The position numbers and the translations under genes are program-made. From contig JANOSD010000023.1 of NCBI GenBank assembly GCA_031415655.1, positions 4,699-68,698 on the forward strand: a stretch of DNA of 64,000 bases. The letters are read 5' to 3'. The first letter of the stretch is position 1, and the number at the start of each line of letters is the position of its first letter. The DNA comes from JAKOVR01 sp031415655. Lineage in GTDB: Bacteria; Actinomycetota; Acidimicrobiia; Acidimicrobiales; Acidimicrobilacustridaceae. The notes beneath the pieces were generated by a model that saw nothing but the letters and a program-made list of their open reading frames with translations, made no database searches and was not told where the DNA came from. Positions 1-8,236 of this stretch are shown here, in pieces.

Positions 1-1941
1 GACGTCGGCTGCTTCTTTCGTCACTTCGGTTCCGGTGATGCCCATCGCCACACCGATGTCGGCGGTCTTGAGGGCGGGAGCGTCGTTCACGCCGTCGCCC
101 GTCATCGCTACCACGTGGTTGTTGGACTGCAGCGCCCGAACGACCCGCACTTTGTGTTCGGGGGACACCCGGGCGCACACGCCGATGGTTTCAATGGACG
201 CCGCCAACTCCTCGTCGGTCATCGCGTCGAGATCGGCTCCGGTGATCGCCCGCCCCTTGATCCCCAGGTCGGCGGCAATCGCGGCGGCGGTGATGGCGTG
301 GTCGCCGGTGATCATCTTCACGTCGATGCCCGCAGCGGCGCACAGCGTGATGGCATCGCGTGCTTCGGGTCGAGGAGGATCGACGATTGCGACCAGGGCG
401 TCCAAGGTGAGACCTTGCACGTCAACGTCCGAGCTGACCTCGTCCGTCCATTCCCGGTGGGCGAGTGCGAGCACCCGTCGGCCGGACGACGCCAGTTGAT
501 TGTTGGCGTCTTCCCACTGGCGTCGTGTGTCGGGGTCGAGGTTGGCCCGGTCGATCACCACGTCCGGGGCGCCTTTCACGAGCAGGGTGACGCCACCACC
601 GGCGAGCCCCTCGTGAAACGTCCCCATGAACTTCGTGGTCGAGTCGAACGGAATCTCGCCGATACGAGGGTGGGCGTCTCGGTAGGCCTCGACGTCGATA
701 CCCGCCTTTTCTGCGACGACGAGTAGCGCGCCTTCGGTGGGATCGCCGACGAGGGCGCCGTCGCGAACGGTGGAGTCGTTGGCCAGGGCGGCGGCCAGGA
801 GCAAGGAAGAACCGCTCGGCAACGGCGGATCGAGCACACCATCCAACGAGTACCCGGAGCCAGACACGAGGTGGCGTGTACCCGAGGAGGTGACGACTTC
901 GGTGGCGGTCATTTGGTTGAGGGTGAGCGTGCCGGTCTTGTCGGAGCAGATCACCGTGGTGCTTCCCAGCGTCTCCACCGAGGCCAGCCGTTTGACGATG
1001 GCGTTGCGCATGGCCATCTGATGGACACCAACGGCCAGGGTGACGGTGACCACCGCGGGCAGGCCTTCGGGAATGGCGGCGATGGCGAGAGCGACCGCTT
1101 CGATGGCCGCCTTGCCGATCTCGTCGCCCTGCAGGAGACGGATCGCGAACACCAACGACACGGCGACCCCCGCCACCAAGGCCAGCCGTTTCCCGAGTTG
1201 GTCGAGTTGCTCCTGCAGCGGGGTGGGCCCGGGGTTGGCCTCGTTGAGGAGCGCCGCCACCTTGCCGATCTCGGTTTGCATGCCCGTGCGGGTGACAAGC
1301 AGTTCGGCCCGACCTCGCACGAGCGTGGTGTTACTGAACCCCAAGGTGCCCCGCTCGCCCTCGCCCTGGGCATCATCGGACGCGGCGTCGATGACGCCAA
1401 GGGTGGCGGTCTTGTCGACAGGCACCGACTCGCCGGTGAGCGATGACTCGTCGACCCCCACACTGATTGCCACCAGAAACACGCCGTCTGCGGGGATCCG
1501 GTCGCCGGCTTCGAGCAGCACAACGTCGCCGGGAACGAGTTCCTCGGGATTGAGGGCAACGGTCAGTCCGTCTCGGCGGGCACGGATCGAGGAGACCAGC
1601 ATCTCCTTGAGGGCCGCCATGGCGTTCTCGGCTTTGCCCTCCTGCACGTAGCCAAGAATGGCGTTGATGAGGAGGACGAACGACACCACCACGGCGTCTT
1701 TGATGTCGCCGAGGGCGGCGGCGAGGCCGGCGGCGCCGGCGAGGATCAGCACCAATACGTTGCGGAACTGGTCGAGAAACCGCAACCATCGGGGCCGGCC
1801 CGGCGGGCTGTCGAGCCTGTTCGCTCCGTGACTATTGAGCAGTTCGGCGGCCTCGGCAGAGGTAAGTCCGGTAAGCCCGGTGAGTCCGGGGGCAACCGGG
1901 GCGGAAGTGCCGGTGGGCTGAAGGGAAGATGAAGGGGACAT
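1..1941 (-). CDS. P2-type cation-transporting ATPase, 3' end outside window
   Basis: ATP-driven cation pump of the Ca2+/Na+ P2 family in the cytoplasmic membrane. Visible are 647 codons from the N-terminus; the C-terminal transmembrane domain lies beyond the window edge. An N-terminal cation-ATPase domain is followed by the actuator domain with TGES (residues about 150-170), the ion-site helix motif PEGLPAVVT (about 300), the phosphorylation motif CSDKTGTLT with the aspartate at residue 334, a KGAP nucleotide-binding motif, and the hinge motif TGDGVNDAPA near residue 612. PEGLP and the SVETLG stretch before DKTG resemble SERCA-type pumps rather than heavy-metal P1B pumps, and no N-terminal CxxC metal domain is present. 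ATG at 1941 is preceded by GGAGA. The exact ion cannot be decided from the visible part. Confidence 0.93.
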   Translation of the reverse strand, partial: MSPSSSLQPTGTSAPVAPGLTGLTGLTSAEAAELLNSHGANRLDSPPGRPRWLRFLDQFRNVLVLILAGAAGLAAALGDIKDAVVVSFVLLINAILGYVQEGKAENAMAALKEMLVSSIRARRDGLTVALNPEELVPGDVVLLEAGDRIPADGVFLVAISVGVDESSLTGESVPVDKTATLGVIDAASDDAQGEGERGTLGFSNTTLVRGRAELLVTRTGMQTEIGKVAALLNEANPGPTPLQEQLDQLGKRLALVAGVAVSLVFAIRLLQGDEIGKAAIEAVALAIAAIPEGLPAVVTVTLAVGVHQMAMRNAIVKRLASVETLGSTTVICSDKTGTLTLNQMTATEVVTSSGTRHLVSGSGYSLDGVLDPPLPSGSSLLLAAALANDSTVRDGALVGDPTEGALLVVAEKAGIDVEAYRDAHPRIGEIPFDSTTKFMGTFHEGLAGGGVTLLVKGAPDVVIDRANLDPDTRRQWEDANNQLASSGRRVLALAHREWTDEVSSDVDVQGLTLDALVAIVDPPRPEARDAITLCAAAGIDVKMITGDHAITAAAIAADLGIKGRAITGADLDAMTDEELAASIETIGVCARVSPEHKVRVVRALQSNNHVVAMTGDGVNDAPALKTADIGVAMGITGTEVTKEAADV

Positions 1942-2136
1942 AGGGGTTCTCCGGTGGCGCGGGACGGGTGCCCACGCAGGATCCGGAGGTCTTCCTCGCC
2001 AACAGGCCAAATGCACCGGGCTCGATGAGCGAACCGTGATGACGGCACATCTGCGTGGAGGTACTCCCCTCGCAATGCGAATGCTACCGGAGACTCCGCC
2101 ATCTGCCAACGTGCGAAACCCAAGGCCGGTATTCAT

Positions 2137-2159
2137 GATCACCGGCGGGACCGTTGCTC
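2137..2159. repeat. 23-bp direct repeat, left copy
   Basis: A 23-bp sequence beginning GATCACCGGCGGGACC is repeated exactly at 2823-2845. This copy covers the stop codon end of the prepilin-peptidase-like gene. The right copy covers the stop codon of the Asp/Asn hydroxylase and the GTG start of the peptidase-like gene. The two copies therefore bracket one gene, as expected for a duplication or insertion by short-homology recombination. Confidence 0.85.
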
Positions 2160-2487
2160 AGCTCACCGGGAGCCCGATCCATCCCAACCCAGTCGTCCAC
2201 AAGCACAACGCTCCCAGCGCAACCCATGGAGATGTCGTCATCGGGACGGGGAGCGAGCGCCGTGCCCGGTAGACCAAGAGGCTGAAAGCGAACATGAAGG
2301 CGAGCGCGAGCACCGAAGCAACACCGGTCGCCGCAGCCGCTGCACCCGTCGTGGAGCAGGCGAACCCGACATGCATGCCGCCGTACGCCCCATCCTTCAC
2401 GTTCCCGAATCCCAGTCCGCTGTTACCCCACACGAGATGCGGCACCAACGGCACCGCGAAGCCGACGAGCAAACCGACCACGGCGGT

Positions 2488-2662
2488 GCCTAGTCGCGTG
2501 TCCCAGTAACCATTCGGCGTCTTCCGGCCAGCTTTTCAATCTCGCGGTGTCCTCCGTCTCACCGCCCAGAACAAGGGGGCTTTCGACGGGACGTCCTTGC
2601 GAGAGTTCGAACCGTCGCTCGGAATCCGCTTTTCGAAGCGTTACTGCGACACGCGCCTAGTC
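2488..2662. repeat. 8-bp target-site duplications flanking MITE copy 1
   Basis: The octamer GCCTAGTC stands immediately left (2488-2495) and right (2655-2662) of the element. If one octamer and the element are removed, the peptidase-like frame joins as ETSRLG-TAVVG. This is direct evidence for insertion by transposition. Confidence 0.8.
2496..2654 (-). mobile_element. MITE-like element, copy 1 (159 bp)
   Basis: The element has 15-bp terminal inverted repeats, GCGTGTCCCAGTAAC at the left and GTTACTGCGACACGC at the right, with one mismatch, and carries no coding capacity. It is flanked by an 8-bp target duplication and interrupts a membrane-protein gene. Its interior matches the copy at 56911-57067 in reverse orientation, with shared blocks such as GGACGTC, TCGAAAGCCCCC, GGCGGTGAGACGGAGGAC and AGCTGGCCGGAAG. 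Two more diverged copies lie at 12847-12999 and 15471-15630. No transposase with matching ends is visible in the window, so it is presumably mobilised in trans. Confidence 0.8.
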
Positions 2663-2822
2663 GCGACGTTTCCCCGAGGACGATCGCTGTGGGCACCATC
2701 GTGGCGATGGCCGCGGCGATGCCCTGGCCGAGGATCCGATCCGGGATGCGAAGGGTACGAGCATTGACGACTGCGAGGTGGCCAGTGAAAGCAATGAAGG
2801 CGAGGTAGGGAATGGCGAACAC

Positions 2823-2845
2823 GATCACCGGCGGGACCGTTGCTC
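2823..2845. repeat. 23-bp direct repeat, right copy
   Basis: Exact partner of 2137-2159. It spans the last seven codons and stop of the hydroxylase gene and the start codon of the following peptidase-like gene. Confidence 0.85.
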
Positions 2846-3589
2846 GGCCCGTTCGATCGACACCTGAATCCGTTTCGAGGCGGACATACGGCGGAGTACC
2901 CACCGGTTGAACGTGGTGAGCCGCTCGGTGGGCATCGGGCGTTCAAGGTCAACGAACAACACGACGCGCACCTGATCAGTGTCATTGTGCACCCGGTGGA
3001 GGTACGTGTCATCCCAGATCAGCGGCTCACCTTCGATCCAGTGCAGACGTTCTCCGGCGATCTCGATCCAGCAATGGTCGCCGGTAGGTACGAGTAGGGG
3101 CAGATGCAAACGAACCAGACCCTTGATGGCACCGGCGTGGAGCGGGATGTGGGCGCCGGGTTCGAGCACCGAGAACATCGCGGTGTAGAGCCCGCCGACC
3201 TGGTCGAGCAGTGCTGCGGTATTCGGGCAACGTTCTCGGTTGCCGACACAGTCCCGTCCGGCGTACCGCAACACAAACGTTCGCCAACTGTTGTCGTTGG
3301 TGAGCCGACGCTGGCCAGGATCGACCTCGTGGAAGCCGGGGATGCCGTCGATCCCGTCGGCTAACAACGCATCGAGTTCGGCCCGAATGTTTCGCCACGC
3401 ATCGGCCAGCACTTTGGTATCGGGGAGATCATCGGGAACAAAAAACCGCTGCGTGGGCAAACGAAGCCAGAGCCCGATGTTCACGAGCATCATCGGCCAA
3501 TAGGGAAGGTTCCAACGCAACGAGTCGCGATAACGCTCGAGCCATACCCGAAGGTCGTGTCGTGTTCGACGGGCCGCCGGGGAACGCAT
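2825..3589 (-). CDS. Aspartyl/asparaginyl beta-hydroxylase-like dioxygenase
   Basis: A 254-residue protein of the 2-oxoglutarate/Fe(II) Asp-Arg hydroxylase family, expected to hydroxylate an amino-acid side chain in a protein or peptide. The family core is visible in the second half: GAHIPLHAG carries the first iron histidine, RLHLPL follows, WDDTYLHRVHNDT carries the distal histidine, and RVVLFVDLERP closes the jelly roll. The N-terminus has a hydrophobic patch (WPMMLVNIGLWLRL) that may touch the membrane. ATG at 3589 lies 2 bp after the stop of the Rieske-GltB gene, so the two are co-transcribed, and its stop overlaps the start of the next gene. The substrate is unknown. Confidence 0.8.
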   Translation of the reverse strand: MRSPAARRTRHDLRVWLERYRDSLRWNLPYWPMMLVNIGLWLRLPTQRFFVPDDLPDTKVLADAWRNIRAELDALLADGIDGIPGFHEVDPGQRRLTNDNSWRTFVLRYAGRDCVGNRERCPNTAALLDQVGGLYTAMFSVLEPGAHIPLHAGAIKGLVRLHLPLLVPTGDHCWIEIAGERLHWIEGEPLIWDDTYLHRVHNDTDQVRVVLFVDLERPMPTERLTTFNRWVLRRMSASKRIQVSIERAEQRSRR

Positions 3590-3591
3590 GG

Positions 3592-5205
3592 TCAGTGAAG
3601 GGATACGCCGCCGTAGGCGATCCCGGTGAGATGGGCCATGTCGCGATCGAACGTGGTGAGATCGTCGACACAGAACTCGTGCAGGGCGGTGTGTCCGCAC
3701 GCCCGCGCCAGTACGGCGATGAGCGCGGTGGTGGCCTCGAAGAATCGGCCGAGGCGGGCGGCAGCGTCGTCGACGATAAGGCGGGAACGGAGGTCGTCGC
3801 GTTGCGTTGCAATACCGACGGGACAGTTGTTCGACGAGCAGGCGCGCATGCCGATACAGCCGATCGCCTGCATCGCCGCGTTGGAGACGGCAACGGCGTC
3901 GGCGCCTAACGCCAATGCCTTGGCGAAGTCGGTGTGAGTACGGAGCCCGCCGGTGATGACAAGCGTGACATCGCCCCGACCGCGACGGTCGAGGTGACGG
4001 CGGGCGCGGGCGAGGGCCGGGATCGTGGGCACGGAGATGTGATCCCGAAAGAGCACCGGCGCGGCGCCGGTTCCCCCACCGCGACCATCGAGGATGAGAT
4101 AGTCCACCCCAATTCGTAGCGCGGCATCGATGTCGTCCTCGATGTGCTGGGCGCTGAGCTTGACCCCAACCGGTATGCCCCCGGTGGCTTCGCGAACCGT
4201 TTCGGCAAGGGCGCGAAAATCGTCTTCGTTGTTGAGGTCGGTGAACCGACTCGGGGAGATGGCGTCGTGGCCCTCGGGCAACCCGCGCACCTCGGCGATC
4301 TTTCCGGTCACCTTGTGGCCGGGGAGGTGGCCCCCGGTGCCGGTTTTGGCTCCCTGGCCGAGCTTGAAGTGGAAGGCCTGACAACGTTTTACCTTCTCGA
4401 TGTCCCACCCGAATCGCCCGCTGGCCAACTCGTAGAAGTAACGAGAGTTGGCCGCCTGCTCCTCGGGGAGCATGCCGCCCTCGCCGGAACAGATACCGGT
4501 TCCGGCCAGCTCGGCGCCTTTGGCCATGGCGACCTTTGCCTCCTCGGATAAGGCACCGAAACTCATGTCACTCACGAATAGCGGGATGTCGAGCACGAGC
4601 GGGCGTTCGGCGTTCGGCCCGATCACCGTTTGCGTGGTCACGGCGACCTCGTCGAGTTGGGGCAACCGTGCAAGTTGGCCGGTGACGAATTGGATCGAGT
4701 CCCAGGCCGGGAGCTGATCCCGAGGGACCCCCATCGAGGTGATGGGGCCGTGGTGGCCGAGGTAGTCGAGACCCTCCGTGGCGAGTTGCCGCACGAGACC
4801 AACGTGGGGTTCTTCGGGCGTTCCGTGTGGATCTTGATACGCGCCTTGATAGGCGGACCGGTCGTAGTTTTGCGGGTGCTCCTTCTCCCACAACAGCACC
4901 TCGTCGAGGTCGACCAGCACTTCGTCGTTCTCGATCCAGGAACCGAAACGATGCAGCCGCTCCTTGTTGTCGTAGGCGCTGACACCGGTGGCGAAGACGT
5001 AGTCCCAACCATGCACGCCGCACAGCAGGTTGTCGCCCACGACCCGACCGTCGGCGAGGTGGGCCCCTCGATGGAGGCAGCGCCCGTAGAGCACGGAGTG
5101 ATTGTCACCCCAGCGAACGAGCACCAAATCCACATTGCTGACAAGGGCGCCGACGGGGGTACGGTCGGCCACCTCACTCCACGTTGCTACGACGGTGGGC
5201 TGCAT
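3592..5205 (-). CDS. Rieske-FMN glutamate synthase-like fusion protein
   Basis: A 537-residue fusion. Residues 1-100 form a Rieske [2Fe-2S] domain with C43-x-H45 and C62-x2-H65 (CLHRGAH and CGVHGW). Residues about 150-520 match the FMN-binding catalytic domain of glutamate synthase, with GEGGM, KLGQGAKTG, an EDD-x-D loop, DGRGGGTGAAP, ITGGLRT and an Fe-S cysteine cluster CIGMRACSSNNCPVG. No glutamine amidotransferase domain is present, as in archaeal-type GltB relatives. The Rieske domain may feed electrons to the flavin or Fe-S centre. It is the first gene of an operon with the dioxygenase 2 bp downstream. Ammonia-dependent glutamate formation is possible but unproven; an oxidoreductase on another substrate is equally open. 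Confidence 0.85.
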   Translation of the reverse strand: MQPTVVATWSEVADRTPVGALVSNVDLVLVRWGDNHSVLYGRCLHRGAHLADGRVVGDNLLCGVHGWDYVFATGVSAYDNKERLHRFGSWIENDEVLVDLDEVLLWEKEHPQNYDRSAYQGAYQDPHGTPEEPHVGLVRQLATEGLDYLGHHGPITSMGVPRDQLPAWDSIQFVTGQLARLPQLDEVAVTTQTVIGPNAERPLVLDIPLFVSDMSFGALSEEAKVAMAKGAELAGTGICSGEGGMLPEEQAANSRYFYELASGRFGWDIEKVKRCQAFHFKLGQGAKTGTGGHLPGHKVTGKIAEVRGLPEGHDAISPSRFTDLNNEDDFRALAETVREATGGIPVGVKLSAQHIEDDIDAALRIGVDYLILDGRGGGTGAAPVLFRDHISVPTIPALARARRHLDRRGRGDVTLVITGGLRTHTDFAKALALGADAVAVSNAAMQAIGCIGMRACSSNNCPVGIATQRDDLRSRLIVDDAAARLGRFFEATTALIAVLARACGHTALHEFCVDDLTTFDRDMAHLTGIAYGGVSLH

Positions 5206-5214
5206 GCCCCGACG

Positions 5215-6057
5215 CTACCGGGTAATGGACCGGTCGACCGTTCCGGGGGTGACCTTGCGAGAAAGCACCAGTCGGACCTGCAGCTCACCCGTCGGGGCGA
5301 TGGTGCGGGGGTTGTCGCCGTCCGGTGGTTTGACCGCAAAGTCGGCCCAAGTGATGGTTGCATTTCCCGTGAGCTCGATGATGAGCGGTTCGTCGCGCCG
5401 GACCTTCGCCTCTACCTCCATGGCGAACGGCTGGGCGACACCATGGAGAAGGAGTTCGCCAGAAAGCCGAAGCGGGATCGCGCCATCGGCGGGGATCACT
5501 GCCGGGAGTACGTGATCGTCCTCGAAACGAAGACGGATGAGCGGTGTTGCGTCGGTGGTGAGGCCGAGGCCTTGCGGCGTGTCTTGACGCGAAGCGTCGT
5601 CCGTGGCCAGGGCACGCAAATCGGCCTGCACCGCCACGGCCTCCACAGTGCCGTTGCGAACCACCAAACCACCTTCGACGAGTGGGCTACGGCCGTTGAA
5701 CGACTGACGTGTCGATCCGCTCGCAATGGTCCCGTCGATTCGATAGCCGAGCGAGCTGCCGTTCGAAACCCCGACGGTCCACTGGCCGTCGAGGTCGGTG
5801 GCGAGCAGTGGGGTGTTGCCCGCCGCGGCAACGATGGTGGAAGTGGTGGCGCCGGTGAGGTCGATCGCCGGTCGCGTCGACGGCGTGCCGGCAGTGATGC
5901 CGAGATAGAGCAGAATCAGACCAATAGGAATGGCGAGCAGCGCTACGGCAAGAAGCACGATCGTGAGGGTCGACTGCTCGGGCGCGTCGAAAGGCTCGGC
6001 GACCGTCTCACTGTCGGGGTCAAGTTCCTCACCGTCCACCCCACCAGCATGACGCAT
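5215..6057 (-). CDS. YceI-like domain protein with N-terminal membrane anchor
   Basis: A 280-residue protein. An acidic N-terminus precedes one transmembrane helix (about residues 30-55, TIVLLAVALLAIPIGLILLY). The extracytoplasmic part carries the YceI signature order: GQWTV near residue 90, GYRI, FNGRSPLVEGGLVV, AVQADLRAL, then GELLLHGVAQPF and GNATITWADF. YceI proteins are lipocalin-like barrels that bind isoprenoid-type lipids. The start is uncertain: ATG 6057 lacks a clear ribosome site, and a GTG seven codons inside is an alternative. It lies 9 bp downstream of the Rieske-GltB start, so it belongs to the same minus-strand run. Confidence 0.75.
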   Translation of the reverse strand: MRHAGGVDGEELDPDSETVAEPFDAPEQSTLTIVLLAVALLAIPIGLILLYLGITAGTPSTRPAIDLTGATTSTIVAAAGNTPLLATDLDGQWTVGVSNGSSLGYRIDGTIASGSTRQSFNGRSPLVEGGLVVRNGTVEAVAVQADLRALATDDASRQDTPQGLGLTTDATPLIRLRFEDDHVLPAVIPADGAIPLRLSGELLLHGVAQPFAMEVEAKVRRDEPLIIELTGNATITWADFAVKPPDGDNPRTIAPTGELQVRLVLSRKVTPGTVDRSITR

Positions 6058-6073
6058 ACGTCAGATTTGTGAT

Positions 6074-6094
6074 GGTCACCCCGCAGCGGGGACC
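6074..6094 (-). terminator. Possible hairpin terminator
   Basis: The sequence GGTCACCCCGC / GCGGGGACC forms a short GC-rich stem just past the stop of the 7534-6101 gene. There is no T-run, so a factor-independent role is doubtful. Confidence 0.35.
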
Positions 6095-6100
6095 GCTACG

Positions 6101-7534
6101 TCAGATTCGGCAGGCGGCAACCGGGGGGTCGAACGGCGCAGCATTGCGGTTGACGATTTCGCGCTCCGCTACCGGAATTTCGCGACCGAGAAACTCGGCG
6201 GTGATGCCGGCGTTCACGGTCATCGAGACCGGCGCCGAACGGCAGGGAACGAAGTTGGTGGTGCCGGAGATCGTGGGACCGTAGGAATAGATGAACTCGA
6301 AGTAGGCGCTGGCTCGCGCTAGGGCGATGCCGATCCCGAGCGACACCTTGGGGAATTGCACGGTGATGATCATCGCTGCCGGGCCGATGCTCAGCCCCTC
6401 GACCGACTCGATGGGATCCTCCCAAAGCTGCTCGAACGTGCCACTCCCGGCGAGCGATCCGTTATTCACCGCCAGGGTGCCGCTGCCGCTGAACCGGGCA
6501 TCGAAGGCGCCGGTCAACCCGGCCTGCGCCGACGTGAACGCCAGCTCGGCTCGGAGGTCGGCTTCGATGCCGACGGTGAAAGGAATGCCGGAAACCGGGA
6601 ACGGCACCTGCATCGACATCGGGACGTGAAACACCGTGACCGGAAATCGGGTGTTCGCTTCCACCGACGCGCTGGCCGTGATCCTGGCCTGGCCACGAAG
6701 GTCGTTCGCTTGCAGACGGAACTGGCGGACCGACGCGGCGGAGATCTCGAGGTCCCCGGCGAAGCCCACGCCACTCACCGATCCATCGACGTCTATCGTG
6801 ACCTGCACACCGCTGAGTTCTTTGGTGAGGTGAAGGGTGAAGGTGACCGTGTCGCCGGCGATGGTGGCATTGAACCGGTACTCCCAACCGGAAACCGTTC
6901 CGCTTCGAGCCACGTTGCCGCCGCTGTCCTGGGCCAACGGAATGTCGGTGTAGCCGTCTGAACCGCCCCCGCCCCCTCCCCCTCGTGCGGACGGACGGAA
7001 CAACTCGTTGACGGCGGCGTCTCCACCGGCGGCGCCTTCTTGTTCGACGAGCCGCGGTTCCGGCGCGTACACCCGGAGGCTGGCCTGGCTCATGTCGAGG
7101 TTGGCCTTCGTGAAACTGAGCTTGCCGTCCTTGATGATGTCGGTGATGCGAGCGGGCTTGGCTTGGATCACGATCGTGTCCCCGCGGCGTTCGAGTTTGT
7201 CGACTCGCATGGCGGTGACACCGGTGAGCAGCAGCACCTTGCCCGGCTGGAGCGCTTCCGCCCCCTCGGCATCCGCCGCGAGGGTGAGCTGCGAACCGTC
7301 CGGGCTGAGGTCGCGTACGGCCTTCCCGTTGTTGGACCGAACGACCACCGTGTCGTCGGCGAGGGTGAGATCTTCCGAGGGGAGTTCGTCGATACCGACG
7401 GGCACCGCGTTGACCGCGACCTGGCTCCGGAGCCGCCCAAAGATCATGAACGATCCCACCACGATGACCATCGACGCGGCGATCGCCACCACGAGCAGGA
7501 ACACTGAACGAACTTGGGCGGGCACAGCGTTCAT
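6101..7534 (-). CDS. Membrane-anchored extracytoplasmic protein of unknown function
   Basis: A 477-residue protein with one N-terminal transmembrane helix (residues 10-33, FLLVVAIAASMVIVV) and a large external region. A glycine-rich linker (GGGGGGGSDG) near residue 190 separates a first domain, which looks like an SAF/beta-clip region (PGKVLLLTGV), from a long beta-rich domain. The latter has alternating hydrophobic strands and a C-terminal pair of cysteines (NFVPCRSAP and AACRI) that could form a disulfide. I do not recognise the family. It is divergent from the response-regulator gene, with 61 bp between the starts. ATG at 7534 is preceded by GAGGAGGCCCC. Confidence 0.65.
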   Translation of the reverse strand: MNAVPAQVRSVFLLVVAIAASMVIVVGSFMIFGRLRSQVAVNAVPVGIDELPSEDLTLADDTVVVRSNNGKAVRDLSPDGSQLTLAADAEGAEALQPGKVLLLTGVTAMRVDKLERRGDTIVIQAKPARITDIIKDGKLSFTKANLDMSQASLRVYAPEPRLVEQEGAAGGDAAVNELFRPSARGGGGGGGSDGYTDIPLAQDSGGNVARSGTVSGWEYRFNATIAGDTVTFTLHLTKELSGVQVTIDVDGSVSGVGFAGDLEISAASVRQFRLQANDLRGQARITASASVEANTRFPVTVFHVPMSMQVPFPVSGIPFTVGIEADLRAELAFTSAQAGLTGAFDARFSGSGTLAVNNGSLAGSGTFEQLWEDPIESVEGLSIGPAAMIITVQFPKVSLGIGIALARASAYFEFIYSYGPTISGTTNFVPCRSAPVSMTVNAGITAEFLGREIPVAEREIVNRNAAPFDPPVAACRI

Positions 7535-7595
7535 GGGGCCTCCTCACGGGCTGTGCCATCCTAGGAGCGTCCGTCTCACGAAGGGGGGTGCGCGG

Positions 7596-8234
7596 ATGGC
7601 TACCCGGATTCTGATTTGCGACGACCATCCGCTCTTTCGTGGTGGACTGGCAGCGGCGCTCGCCGCCGATGATCTCTACGAAGTGGTGGGCGAGGTCGGC
7701 TCCCTCAACGAGCTCCGGGCCCGGATCGCCGACACCGCCGTCGATCTGGTTCTCCTCGATATCGACCTTCCCGACGGTTCGGGGTTGGATGCCGTCAGCG
7801 AGGTGGCGGTCGGCGCCCATGTGGTGGTCATCAGCGCACACGACGATCCGAGCATGATTCGACGGGCGATGCAGGACGGGGCGATCGGCTACCTCCGAAA
7901 GGACACCGAACCTTCCGAGCTGTTGCGGTTGGTGCAGCGCGCCGCTGAAGGCAAGACGGCGTTGAGCGGCGACATGGCTCTCCGGGTAGCGGAGTCGTTG
8001 CGGCGCGATCCCGATGAGCGATCGTTCGACAAGGCAATCGCCACGCTGTCCCCTCGTCAGCGCGAGGTGCTCGCCCTGATCGCCGACGGGAAGAGCAACC
8101 GCGAGATTGCCGACAAGCTGTGCATCAGCGAGGGCACGGTGAAGAACTACGTCACGCGCATCCTTGATGTTGCGGGGGTCACCGATCGCACGAAACTTGC
8201 GGTGCTGCTCGTGCGGCGGCAGATGGCGCGCTGA
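7596..8234 (+). CDS. NarL/FixJ-type response regulator
   Basis: A 212-residue two-component regulator. The receiver domain has acidic residues D9-D10, phospho-acceptor D55 in LLDIDLPDG, the SAHDD switch region and the YLRKD lysine. A LuxR-type helix-turn-helix follows from about residue 145 (LSPRQREVLALIADGKSNREIADKL, then SEGTVKNYV). ATG 7596 follows GAAGGGGGG. The kinase gene begins 2 bp after its stop, so the pair is translated together. Target genes are unknown; the divergent 7534-6101 gene shares the control region and is a natural candidate. Confidence 0.93.
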   Translation: MATRILICDDHPLFRGGLAAALAADDLYEVVGEVGSLNELRARIADTAVDLVLLDIDLPDGSGLDAVSEVAVGAHVVVISAHDDPSMIRRAMQDGAIGYLRKDTEPSELLRLVQRAAEGKTALSGDMALRVAESLRRDPDERSFDKAIATLSPRQREVLALIADGKSNREIADKLCISEGTVKNYVTRILDVAGVTDRTKLAVLLVRRQMAR

Positions 8235-8236
8235 TC

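Larger units (their letters stand above)
2158..2828 (-). pseudogene. Prepilin peptidase-like (A24 family) membrane protein, split by a MITE-like insertion
   Basis: Read on the minus strand, a GTG at 2828 overlaps the hydroxylase stop (GTGA) and opens a hydrophobic protein containing VVNARTLRIPDRI, then LGETSRLG. The frame is broken by the 159-bp element at 2496-2654 and resumes as LGTAVVGLLVGF, then GLGFGNVKDGAYGGMHVG, ending at 2158. The layout (hydrophobic segment, basic R-IP motif, later GxGxVK motif) matches type IV prepilin peptidases of the TadV/CpaA kind. Oddly, both expected catalytic aspartates appear as asparagine (VVN before the R-IP motif, GFGN instead of GxGD), so the ancestor may already have been inactive. 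An internal GTG at 2481 could still express the last 107 residues. The family call is inference from motifs. Confidence 0.6.

Noticed and set aside
4630..6072. A 480-codon open frame on the plus strand
   Set aside because: Antisense to the Rieske-GltB and YceI genes, without recognisable motifs.
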